A stretch of 64,000 bases of DNA from Acidimicrobiia bacterium (lineage in GTDB: Bacteria > Actinomycetota > Acidimicrobiia > Acidimicrobiales > CAIXPF01), in assembly GCA_947476745.1 (NCBI GenBank), contig CANJRG010000007.1, forward strand, positions 62,001-126,000, given 5' to 3'. Made by a program: the position numbers and the translations under genes. Under the pieces are notes generated by a model. The model was not told the origin of the DNA. It saw only the letters and a program-made list of their open reading frames with translations, and did no database searches. Below, one piece after another: positions 53,522 to 63,042 of this stretch (the first letter of the stretch is position 1; each line of letters opens with the position of its first letter).

Positions 53522-54646
53522 TCAGGGCCGGACGAGCGCCTTCTGGCCGGTCGCCTGGCGGCTGTAGACGGCGATCTCGTCGAGATCGAGCAGCGCGTCG
53601 AGCGACAGTTCCTTGGTGTAGGAGCTCGCGAAGGTGCTGTGCAGCTCCTCCACCACCCGCCGGCGGAGGCCCGCAGCCACCTCGGGACCCACTGCGGTCA
53701 GGAAGTTGGTGAGCAACCAGCCGCCGATCCCCCAGGCCATGCCGAAGGTACGGTCGAGCTCGGTGCGACCACGGTCGAGGTTGCCGTAGAGGTACACCTG
53801 TTTGTGCACCGCCGAGCCGTAGCGGTTGTAGGCGCCGGCCTGGCCGGCGAGCACTGCGGTCTCCATCGCGGCCAGGATGCGGCCTGCCAGCGAACCTCCG
53901 CCGATGGCGTCGAAGGCGATCGTCGCACCGCTGGCCTGGAGCGCAGCGGCCAGCTCGTCGTCGAAGCCCGGTGAGCTGGTGTCACAGACCAGGGTTGCGC
54001 CCTGGCCACGCAGCAGCTCGGCCTGATCGGGCCGGCGCACCACGTTGACGAGCGGCACCCCGTCCGCGAGGCAGATCCGGATGAGCATCTGGCCCAGGTT
54101 CGACGCCGCCGCGGTGTGGACCAGACCGTGGTGGCCGTCGCGCCGCATCGTCTCGACCATCCCCAGGGCGGTGAGGGGGTTCACGAAGCACGACGCCGCG
54201 TCGCGGGGATCGGTACCGTCCGCCAGCACCAGGCAGGACGCCACTGGCAGGCAGCGGTACTCGGCGTACATCGCCCCGCCGAGGCCGGCAACGGTGCGGC
54301 CCATCAGCGCCTGTGCCGCCTCGGAGGACCCCGCCGCCACCACCAGGCCGGCGCCTTCGTTGCCCACCGGCAGGCTCTGGCCGACCCGAGCCGCAGCAGC
54401 CGGACCCGACACCGGCGCGACCACCACCGGATACCGATCGGTACCCTCCCGGCGGGCGGCGCCGAGATCGGCCGCAGCGAACAGCGTGCCGAGATCGGAC
54501 GGGTTCACCGGGGTGGCCTGGACCCGGATCAGGACCTCGTCGGGTCCCGGCCGCGGCACGGGGACTTCGGCGAGTTCCACCCGCACCTCCCCCGCTGCCG
54601 TCACCAGCGAACGGATCTGCCGCATCGATTCCGGTACCTCGGCCAC
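53522..54646 (-). CDS. Zinc-independent MDR-superfamily alcohol dehydrogenase/quinone reductase
   Basis: A 374-residue protein of the medium-chain dehydrogenase superfamily. VLIRVQATPVNPSDLGTLFAAA (about residue 40), LPVGNEGAGLVVAAGS (about 93), SCFVNPLTALGMVE and a Rossmann segment HTAAASNLGQMLIRIC lead to the typical nucleotide-binding fold. The catalytic zinc ligands of alcohol dehydrogenases are absent, as in quinone oxidoreductases and enoyl reductases. GTG start with AAGGAGGAA. Not clearly linked to its neighbours; substrate unknown. Confidence 0.87.
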   Translation of the reverse strand: MAEVPESMRQIRSLVTAAGEVRVELAEVPVPRPGPDEVLIRVQATPVNPSDLGTLFAAADLGAARREGTDRYPVVVAPVSGPAAAARVGQSLPVGNEGAGLVVAAGSSEAAQALMGRTVAGLGGAMYAEYRCLPVASCLVLADGTDPRDAASCFVNPLTALGMVETMRRDGHHGLVHTAAASNLGQMLIRICLADGVPLVNVVRRPDQAELLRGQGATLVCDTSSPGFDDELAAALQASGATIAFDAIGGGSLAGRILAAMETAVLAGQAGAYNRYGSAVHKQVYLYGNLDRGRTELDRTFGMAWGIGGWLLTNFLTAVGPEVAAGLRRRVVEELHSTFASSYTKELSLDALLDLDEIAVYSRQATGQKALVRP

Positions 54647-54707
54647 CGTGTTCCTCCTTCGGGGTGTGCTGCGCGCACCCTACCGGGGACCGGCACGCCG
54701 GCCCGGG

Positions 54708-56651
54708 TCACTCGCAGCGACAGTCGACCGTCTGCTCGAGCACCTGCCAGCGGAACCGTACCGGTGGGGACAACGTGGCACAGCCGATGCAGCGCATGTA
54801 CCACTGCCCGTCGATCAAGATGATCTCGAGCGGCGCCTGCCCCGTCGACAGCTTCTTCGGCACGGCCTTCGGCTTGAGCACCGACGGCAGGTCGAGCGGT
54901 TCGGGCTCGAGATAAGGCAGTTCCTCGGCCTCACGCCGTTCCACGGGGGGCAGCGCCGCCGCGGCCCGACGCCATACCGCGTGGTGCAACGGGCCGACCT
55001 CGTCCCAACGCAGGAAGCTGACCACGGCGTAGAGCAGCTCGAACCCCACACGCCCAGCCACCTCGGCGACCAGGTCGTCGGAGTCCTGGCGGTCTGCCAG
55101 GCCACCGGCGGGGCCCTCGCAACGCTGGGCCAACGCCCACCAGGCCGACTGCTCGCCGGCCTCCAAGGCCCGCCGGGTGGGAGTGACCTCCACCGCACCG
55201 GCAGAGCCGGAACCACGGGCCCCGCCGTCGTCGGCCCCCGGGCTCAGGGCCGTCCCGAACGGACCGATCACCGCCGGTTCGCGCACCACGTCCGGGCCCG
55301 GGGCGGCGAGGAACGCGTCGATCTCCTCGAACCGGGCACTGTCGAAGGTGCCGGCGGCTTCGGCGATGCGTTCGATCTCGTCGAGGAACCCGTCGCGTTC
55401 GAAGCGCATCGACGGGTCCTCGAGGGTGTCCTTGGCGAACATGATCACGAAACGGACGCCCACACCGGCACGCTTGCGCCGCAGGATCCGGCCCATCCGC
55501 TGGATCATCTGACGGCGGGTCCGGCTGGCGCTCATCACGATGCCGAGGTTGGCGTCGGGCACGTCGATGCCCTCGTCGAGCACCCGGGGGGCCGCCACGG
55601 CGTCGAGGCGGCGGTGGCGGAGGTCCTCGAGGATGTCCTTGCGGAAGCGGCGCGCCGTGGCCCCGGTGATCAGCTCGATGGACACCAGCGGGTCCAGCCG
55701 GTTGATGGCGTGGTTGGCCGCCCGCACCGTCTCGGTGAACAGCAGCGCCCCTTCCGCCTGACGGATCGCCGGCGCGAACCGGCCCAGCAGCTCGTACTTG
55801 CCCGAGCTCTGGGCCACGATCTGGCGGCGCTTGGCGAAGGCGTCGAGGTAGTCCCGTGCGGCCCGGCCGTCCGCGCCGGCGTCGTGTTCGGCGAGGTGCC
55901 CGACAGCGGCCAGGAACGCCCCGAACGGTTCGATCGGCATCCCCCGCACCTGACGGAGGTGGCTACGCGCCGACACCAGTTGGGCCTCGGTGGCGATGTA
56001 CTCGGCCCGTTCCTCCACGGACAGGGCCACCCCGACGAAGGCCACCCGGGGCCGGGCGCACACCCCGTCGGCGATCGCCTCCTCGAAGCCGTAGCGATAG
56101 CAGATGCCCCCGAAGAACGGCAGCAACAGGTCGGCCACGGCGTCGTCGGCACGTTCCAGCGTGGCGGTGAGGCCGAGGCGTTCGGCGTAGGCCGGCAACA
56201 GGGCCCGTCGCAGCACCCCGCCCCCGAAGCCGTGGCATTCGTCGGCGATGAGCAGCCCGCTCATACCCTCGGGCGGCAACGGCCGATGCGCAGCAGTCGA
56301 GTGACGGGTGGCGACGAGCACGTCGCAGTCGGTGGGCTCGTCCCTGCCGCTGTCGCCGAGCCGGCCGATGCGGGCGCCGGGCAGGGCGTCGGTGAGCCGG
56401 CCGTACCACTGTTCCATCAGCACCCGCGACGGCACGACGATGAGCACGAAACACCCGCGGCGCAGCGCGTCGGCGGTGGCGGCGATGGCGACGTCGGTCT
56501 TGCCCGACCCGGTGACCGCCTCGATCACCCCACGCCGGCCGCACTGCAACCAGGCCACGAGGGCGTCGAGCTGCCAGCGGTACAGCGCACGCCGCGTTCC
56601 GCTCACCCCGGTGACGGGCGAGGGGCTGGAAGCGGGGGCACGCACGGACAT
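54708..56651 (-). CDS. DEAD/DEAH-box superfamily 2 helicase (XPB/Rad25-like)
   Basis: A 647-residue SF2 helicase. Motif I EAVTGSGKTDVAIA (about residue 46), motif II LLIADECHGFG (DECH, about 135), motif III GLTATLERAD, and motif VI QMIQRMGRILRRKR (about 388), with a VLDEGIDVPDANLGIVM segment before it. The C-terminal part is specific: a Cys cluster (MRCIGCATLSP ... VDCRCE) that may bind zinc. The overall pattern resembles bacterial XPB-like repair helicases. The arrangement suggests DNA unwinding in repair. Adjacent genes give no further clue. Confidence 0.88.
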   Translation of the reverse strand: MSVRAPASSPSPVTGVSGTRRALYRWQLDALVAWLQCGRRGVIEAVTGSGKTDVAIAATADALRRGCFVLIVVPSRVLMEQWYGRLTDALPGARIGRLGDSGRDEPTDCDVLVATRHSTAAHRPLPPEGMSGLLIADECHGFGGGVLRRALLPAYAERLGLTATLERADDAVADLLLPFFGGICYRYGFEEAIADGVCARPRVAFVGVALSVEERAEYIATEAQLVSARSHLRQVRGMPIEPFGAFLAAVGHLAEHDAGADGRAARDYLDAFAKRRQIVAQSSGKYELLGRFAPAIRQAEGALLFTETVRAANHAINRLDPLVSIELITGATARRFRKDILEDLRHRRLDAVAAPRVLDEGIDVPDANLGIVMSASRTRRQMIQRMGRILRRKRAGVGVRFVIMFAKDTLEDPSMRFERDGFLDEIERIAEAAGTFDSARFEEIDAFLAAPGPDVVREPAVIGPFGTALSPGADDGGARGSGSAGAVEVTPTRRALEAGEQSAWWALAQRCEGPAGGLADRQDSDDLVAEVAGRVGFELLYAVVSFLRWDEVGPLHHAVWRRAAAALPPVERREAEELPYLEPEPLDLPSVLKPKAVPKKLSTGQAPLEIILIDGQWYMRCIGCATLSPPVRFRWQVLEQTVDCRCE

Positions 56652-56723
56652 CGAACCGTCCAGACTAGAGGCCGAAGCACCGTTCCCGCTGCCTGCCGTC
56701 GCGCCGACGGGCCGGCGGCGGGG

Positions 56724-57509
56724 TCAACGCCCCTGGAACGGACGCGGTTCCCGGCGCTCGGACCGTGCCCGGGCCGCCTCCTGGAAGTCCTCGGTGAGGT
56801 ACAGCCGCAACGGGGACTGCTGCATGTCCGCCTCCTCGGTCAGCCGCTTGAGGTACCAACGGCGGGTGCGAACCGACGCCCGCACCGACAGCGGCGGGTT
56901 GCGGTCGACCTCCCGGGCCAGCTCGTAGGCCGCCTCGAGGCCGCCACCGACGGGGGCCAGACGGTTGACGAGGCGGTGCTCGAAGGCCTCCTCGGCGCTG
57001 AACATCCGGCCGGTCAGCGCCAGCTCGGTGCCCAGCGCGGACGCCCCCCGGAACTGCATGATCGCCCAGTACCGGGCGCCGCCGAGGCCGCGGGACACCT
57101 CGGTGATCTGCATCTGGGTGCCCTCCTCGGCCACGACGAGGTCGCTGTCGAGCATCAGGCCCATGGCCAGGCCCAGCACGTAGCCGTGCACACTGGCGAT
57201 GACCGGCTTCCAGTTCACGAAGTCGATGAACAGGTCACCGACCTTGGCCCCGTGGGCCTGTGGGCCGCCGAGCCGCTCGAGCTCTTCACGTGGCCGCATC
57301 TGGCGCTGCTGCACGTCGGCACCGGTGCAGAAGGCCCGGCCGTTGCCGCACAGCACCGCCACATTCGCGGCCGAATCGACGTCGAATCGCCGGAGCTGCT
57401 CGCCGAGCGCGACCACCATGTCGTCGTTGAAGGCGTTCAGCTTCTCCGGCCGATTGAGACGCAGCGTGACAATGCTGCCGTTTCGTTCGTATTCCACCAG
57501 TTCTGCCAT
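56724..57509 (-). CDS. Enoyl-CoA hydratase/isomerase family protein
   Basis: A 261-residue crotonase-superfamily protein. NRPEKLNAFNDDM (about residue 19), GNGRAFCTGADVQQ (about 55), VHGYVLGLAMGLMLDSDLV (about 108) and ITEVSRGLGGARYWA in the catalytic zone, where the usual PEV..GAGGTQ is replaced. The substrate may be an unusual acyl-CoA. Located upstream of the helicase gene on the same strand, and divergent from the selenoprotein gene. Confidence 0.88.
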   Translation of the reverse strand: MAELVEYERNGSIVTLRLNRPEKLNAFNDDMVVALGEQLRRFDVDSAANVAVLCGNGRAFCTGADVQQRQMRPREELERLGGPQAHGAKVGDLFIDFVNWKPVIASVHGYVLGLAMGLMLDSDLVVAEEGTQMQITEVSRGLGGARYWAIMQFRGASALGTELALTGRMFSAEEAFEHRLVNRLAPVGGGLEAAYELAREVDRNPPLSVRASVRTRRWYLKRLTEEADMQQSPLRLYLTEDFQEAARARSERREPRPFQGR

Positions 57510-57628
57510 GGCCGCGGAAGCTAGCCGTTCAGCGGATCCGGTCCCTTTCAGTCGCCGATCATGCCGCCGGATCGCCCGCCACCAGGAACGGCCGCAGTGC
57601 GCACGGGACCAGCCCGTAGGCTCGGTTC

Positions 57629-58606
57629 GTGCCGAACGACGGAGCCGATCTCACCGCCGCCACCGACCAGGCTGCGGACCGCAGCGCTGCGCTACCCGAG
57701 GCGTACCTCTCCCAGCCCATCCGCTACATCGACCGCACCCGCCGGTGGTACGAGCTGCTGGGTTACGAGCCGTACCGCTGGCCCCGCTACGACGAGGTCC
57801 CCTTCACGCCACTGACCAAGCCGCTGGCCGGGTCGCGCCTGGCCCTGGTCACCACCGCCGCCCCGGTCCGACCCGACGCCGGCGACCAGGGCCCAGGCGC
57901 CGCCTACAACGGTGCGGCCAAGTTCTTCGACGTGTACACCAGCCCCGTCGACGACCCCGCCGACGTGCGCATCTCGCACATCGGCTACGACCGCACCCAC
58001 ACCGGCGCCGAGGACCCCAACACCTGGTTCCCACTGGGCCGGCTGCAGGAAGCCGTCGCCGCAGGCCGGATCGGTGGGCTGACCGAGCGGTTCTACGGAG
58101 CCCCCACGGTGCGCCGCCAGCGCACCACCACCGACGAGCACGCACCGCAGCTGGCCGAGCTGATCCGGGCCGACGGTGCCGATGTAGCGCTACTGGTGCC
58201 CGTTTGACCGGTGTGCCACCAGACCGTGAGTCTGGTCGCCCGCCACCTCGAGGCCGAGGGCATCCCCACCGTCATCCTCGGCGCCGCCAGGGACATCGTG
58301 GAGACCGTGGGGGTCCCGCGTTTCGTGTTCTCCGACGTCCCGCTGGGCAACCCCGCCGGCCGGCCTTTCGACGTCGCCTCGCAGCAGCTGGCGCTCGAGT
58401 GCGCCCTGCGCCTGCTGGAGACCGCGCCGGGGCCGCGCACCACCTGGCAGAGCCCCCTCCGCTGGACCGACAACGGCGACCATTCCTGGAAGCTCGACTT
58501 CAACAACCCCGACACGCTGACCGCCGAACAGCGCGACGAGGCCAAGCGACGCTTCGAGGAGCAGAAGGAGCTCGCCCGCCGGGCCAACGCGCCGAGCGCG
58601 GGCTGA
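57629..58606 (+). CDS. GrdB/PrdB-family reductase, probable selenoprotein with Sec193 at an in-frame UGA
   Basis: Codons run in one frame from the GTG at 57629 to the stop at 58604-58606, except for one TGA at 58205-58207. Read as selenocysteine, the protein has 325 residues with Sec at 193 in LLVPV-U-PVCHQTVSLVARHL. Glycine/proline reductase B subunits have Sec at the same place (for example UGTC in GrdB), followed by a helix and AGIPTV-type strand; here HLEAEGIPTVILG follows. Sequence on both sides is well conserved in family terms: VRISHIGYDRTHTGAEDPN upstream, PRFVFSDVPLGNPAGRPFD downstream. A hairpin with SECIS features follows the UGA. Without Sec insertion the product would be 192 residues. 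A nonsense mutation is the alternative. GTG start has weak upstream signals; no sel genes are in the window. Confidence 0.72.
58208..58247 (+). promoter_or_regulatory. Candidate bacterial SECIS element
   Basis: After the UGA, ACCAGAC (58218-58224) pairs perfectly with GTCTGGT (58230-58236) around a 5-base loop CGTGA with G at loop position 2. GGTG (58210-58213) can pair with CACC (58244-58247) as a lower stem. The loop starts 17 bases after the UGA, within the 16-37 range described for bacterial SECIS elements. Confidence 0.6.
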
Positions 58607-58624
58607 CCACGGCGGGCCACGCGG

Positions 58625-60721
<2,097 letters not shown>

Positions 60722-60867
60722 CGTGATCCTCTGGCTGGCGAAGCTGGTGACGCCAAGTCAAGCAGTTACGGATGCCGCAAGCCCGACCCGCAGGACCACC
60801 CAGGATCGTCGCGCCGGGCCGCCCTTTCGGGTCGGGAGCTGCCGATTCGGCGTCCGACCCATCCGGC

Positions 60868-60981
60868 TTGTAGCGAAATGGTTCGACCGTTGCGACGGGC
60901 ACCATCGAACCAACGCTGTGACCTGCACCTTCGCGATCCGTCGCCGCGGGTCATGGGGAACTTCGAACCATCTCGCTACAA
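60868..60981. repeat. 114-base element with 19-base inverted repeats upstream of the fadJ-like gene
   Basis: TTGTAGCGAAATGGTTCGA at 60868-60886 and its inverted copy at 60963-60981 match at 18 of 19 bases, with 76 bases between. The gap 60722-61105 (384 bases) holds no gene. Further on (61022-61085) a CCGCCCCGACCGGGCCTCG-type unit is repeated twice. No target-site duplication is visible. Confidence 0.8.
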
Positions 60982-61105
60982 ACACATCCACGCATCCCCT
61001 CTGAGCCGGATGGCGTCGCCGATGAGCGCCGATCGACCGCCCCGACCGGGCCTCGACCCGACCGCCCCGACCGGGCCTCGGCGGGAAGGCCGGCGGGATG
61101 GCCGC

Positions 61106-61993
61106 TCAGACCCCCCGGACGTAGCGCTGCTCGTAGTCGTCCCAGGCCGGGTAGTCGATCAGCTCGTAGAGCTCGGCCCGGGTGGCCATACGGTCGAGCA
61201 TGGCTTGCTGCGTCCCGCTGGACGCCAACTCCCGGGCCCCGTCACGCACCGCTCCGAGCATCAACCGGAAGGCCATCATCGGGAAGATCACCGCATCGAA
61301 CCCGAAGGCCTCGAACTCGGCGGCGCTGAAATACGGCGTCTTGCCGAACTCGGTCATGTTGGCGAGCAGGGGCTTGCCGATACCGGCAGCGGCGAAACGG
61401 CGGAAGTCGGCCTCGCTGGTCAGCGCCTCGGCGAAGATGACGTCGGCACCGGCCTCGGCATACGCCCCGGCACGGTCGATGGCTGCGTCGACACCCTCGA
61501 CGGCGGCGGCGTCGACCCGGGCGATCACCACGAAGTCGTCGCTGCGCCGAGCGTCGAGGGCGGCGTGCAACTTGCCGACCATCTCCTCGACGCTGACGGT
61601 CCGCTTGCCGTCGAGGTGGCCGCAGCGTTTGGGGCTCTCCTGGTCCTCGAGGTGGATGCCGGCGACGCCGGCCCGCTCGAACGCCCGCACCGTTCGCACC
61701 ACGTTCACGGCGTTGCCGAAACCGGTGTCGGCATCGCAGAAGACCGGCACGTCGACCACGTCGACGATTCGCCCGGCGTTCTGGACGAACTCGTCGAGGG
61801 TACCGAGGGCGATGTCGGGCAGGCCGAGATGGGCGTTCACGGTACCGGCGCCGGTCATGTATAGAGCCGGGAAGCCGGCGGCGGCGAGCACCCGTGCGGT
61901 GATGGCGTCATAGGCACCGGGAGCGACGAGGATGGCCGGATCGGCGAGCAGGTGACGCAACCGCGTCCCGGGGTGTGGGGTCGCCGCGCTCAC
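61106..61993 (-). CDS. Isocitrate lyase/PEP mutase family protein, 2-methylisocitrate lyase-like
   Basis: A 295-residue TIM-barrel enzyme. PrpB-like features: YMTGAGTVNAHLGLPD (about residue 44), FCDADTGFGN metal-binding Asp loop (about 86), HLEDQESPKRCGHLDGK (the KRCGH catalytic loop, about 115-131) and LLANMTEFGKTPYF. Such enzymes cleave 2-methylisocitrate or related 2,3-dicarboxylates, or act as oxaloacetate decarboxylase-like relatives. GTG start overlaps the PrpF-like stop (GTGA). With the PrpF-like and TcuA-like genes it suggests conversion of a tricarboxylate to a C3 unit and a dicarboxylate. Confidence 0.88.
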   Translation of the reverse strand: MSAATPHPGTRLRHLLADPAILVAPGAYDAITARVLAAAGFPALYMTGAGTVNAHLGLPDIALGTLDEFVQNAGRIVDVVDVPVFCDADTGFGNAVNVVRTVRAFERAGVAGIHLEDQESPKRCGHLDGKRTVSVEEMVGKLHAALDARRSDDFVVIARVDAAAVEGVDAAIDRAGAYAEAGADVIFAEALTSEADFRRFAAAGIGKPLLANMTEFGKTPYFSAAEFEAFGFDAVIFPMMAFRLMLGAVRDGARELASSGTQQAMLDRMATRAELYELIDYPAWDDYEQRYVRGV

Positions 61994-63042
61994 AGGTGGG
62001 CCGTCCCGCTCAGCAGGCGACGGGCGGTGCGGATCACCCCGGCGGCGACCACCCGGTCACCGTCGAGGGTCACGGTCGTCTCCACCGCCCCCTTGGGGTG
62101 TTCGATGCGCACGACGACCTGGCCGGGTGCCGTTCCCGGCGTCGGCGTCGCCGCCACCCGGTGGGCGACCGTACCGTTAAGTACGGCGGCGGCGCCGATG
62201 CACAGTGCCCCGGTCATGGGCACGGCGTGGTGGACCTTGCCCATCGAGGTGGCCAGCACCCGAAGATGCCGGCCCGGGCTGACCAGCACCAGGCGGGGCA
62301 GGGCGAGGCTGTCGATCCCGATGCGTCGCCCGCCGGCGCGTCGCAGGCCCTCGAGCTCGTCGAGCAGCTCCGGGCGGGCGTTCAACGCCGTGGTCGGTTC
62401 GTCACCCGCCAGTCCGAGGTCGGCGGCAGCGACGAACAGATACGGGCTCGACACGTCGACCAGGGACACCTCGTAGTGCTCGAACCCCTCGAGCCGGTCG
62501 GTTCGAGCGCCGGTGGGAAACAGCGCACCGGTGACCGATCCGGACGGGTCGAGGTATTCGGTGACCAGCGCGGCACCGGCTCCGGGCACGCCGTCGATCA
62601 CGGTGTCGCCCTCGAAGGCGGCCCGGCCGTCGGCGACCGCGACCGTGGCCCGCACGATGACGTCGGTGTTGAGGTTGCGCATCAGCAGCACCGTGCAGGG
62701 GGCGACGGCCTCGACGAGGCCTTGGTCGACGGCGTAGTGCGCGACCGCCGCCGTCAGGTTGCCGCAGTTCCCGGCGTAGTCGACCACCGGCTGGTCCACC
62801 GCCACCTGGGCGAAGAGATAGTCGACGTCGGCAGCCTCGGTGGAGGCAGGGCCGACCGCCATCACCTTCGAGGTGGAGCTGTGGGTCCCGCCCAACCCGT
62901 CGAGCTGCATCGGATCGGGGCTGCCCATCAGCCGCAGCAGGACCCGGTCGCGTTCCGCGCCGTCGTCGGGCAGCGCGTCGAGGGACACGAACACGCCCTT
63001 CGACGTACCGCCCCGCATGATCACGACCGGCAGGTCAGTCAT
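61990..63042 (-). CDS. PrpF-like aconitate/methylaconitate isomerase family protein
   Basis: A 350-residue protein of the PrpF/LigU (diaminopimelate epimerase-like) fold. N-terminal MRGGTSKGVFV (residues 9-19), GGTHSSTSKVMAVGPA (about 51) and DYAGNCGNLTAAVAHYAV (about 88, with the conserved Cys) are typical. PrpF isomerises trans- to cis-aconitate/2-methylaconitate; LigU-type relatives are 4-oxalomesaconate tautomerases in aromatic pathways. The overlap with the TcuA-like gene (8 bases) and the methylisocitrate-lyase-like gene (4 bases) favours the aconitate-type role. Confidence 0.86.
   Translation of the reverse strand: MTDLPVVIMRGGTSKGVFVSLDALPDDGAERDRVLLRLMGSPDPMQLDGLGGTHSSTSKVMAVGPASTEAADVDYLFAQVAVDQPVVDYAGNCGNLTAAVAHYAVDQGLVEAVAPCTVLLMRNLNTDVIVRATVAVADGRAAFEGDTVIDGVPGAGAALVTEYLDPSGSVTGALFPTGARTDRLEGFEHYEVSLVDVSSPYLFVAAADLGLAGDEPTTALNARPELLDELEGLRRAGGRRIGIDSLALPRLVLVSPGRHLRVLATSMGKVHHAVPMTGALCIGAAAVLNGTVAHRVAATPTPGTAPGQVVVRIEHPKGAVETTVTLDGDRVVAAGVIRTARRLLSGTAHL

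Noticed and set aside
57629..58207. Two separate genes or an ordinary pseudogene at the GrdB-family locus
   Set aside because: The halves are in the same frame, the only interruption is TGA at the known Sec position, and conservation continues without other lesions, so read-through is preferred. The pseudogene view is kept as the alternative.
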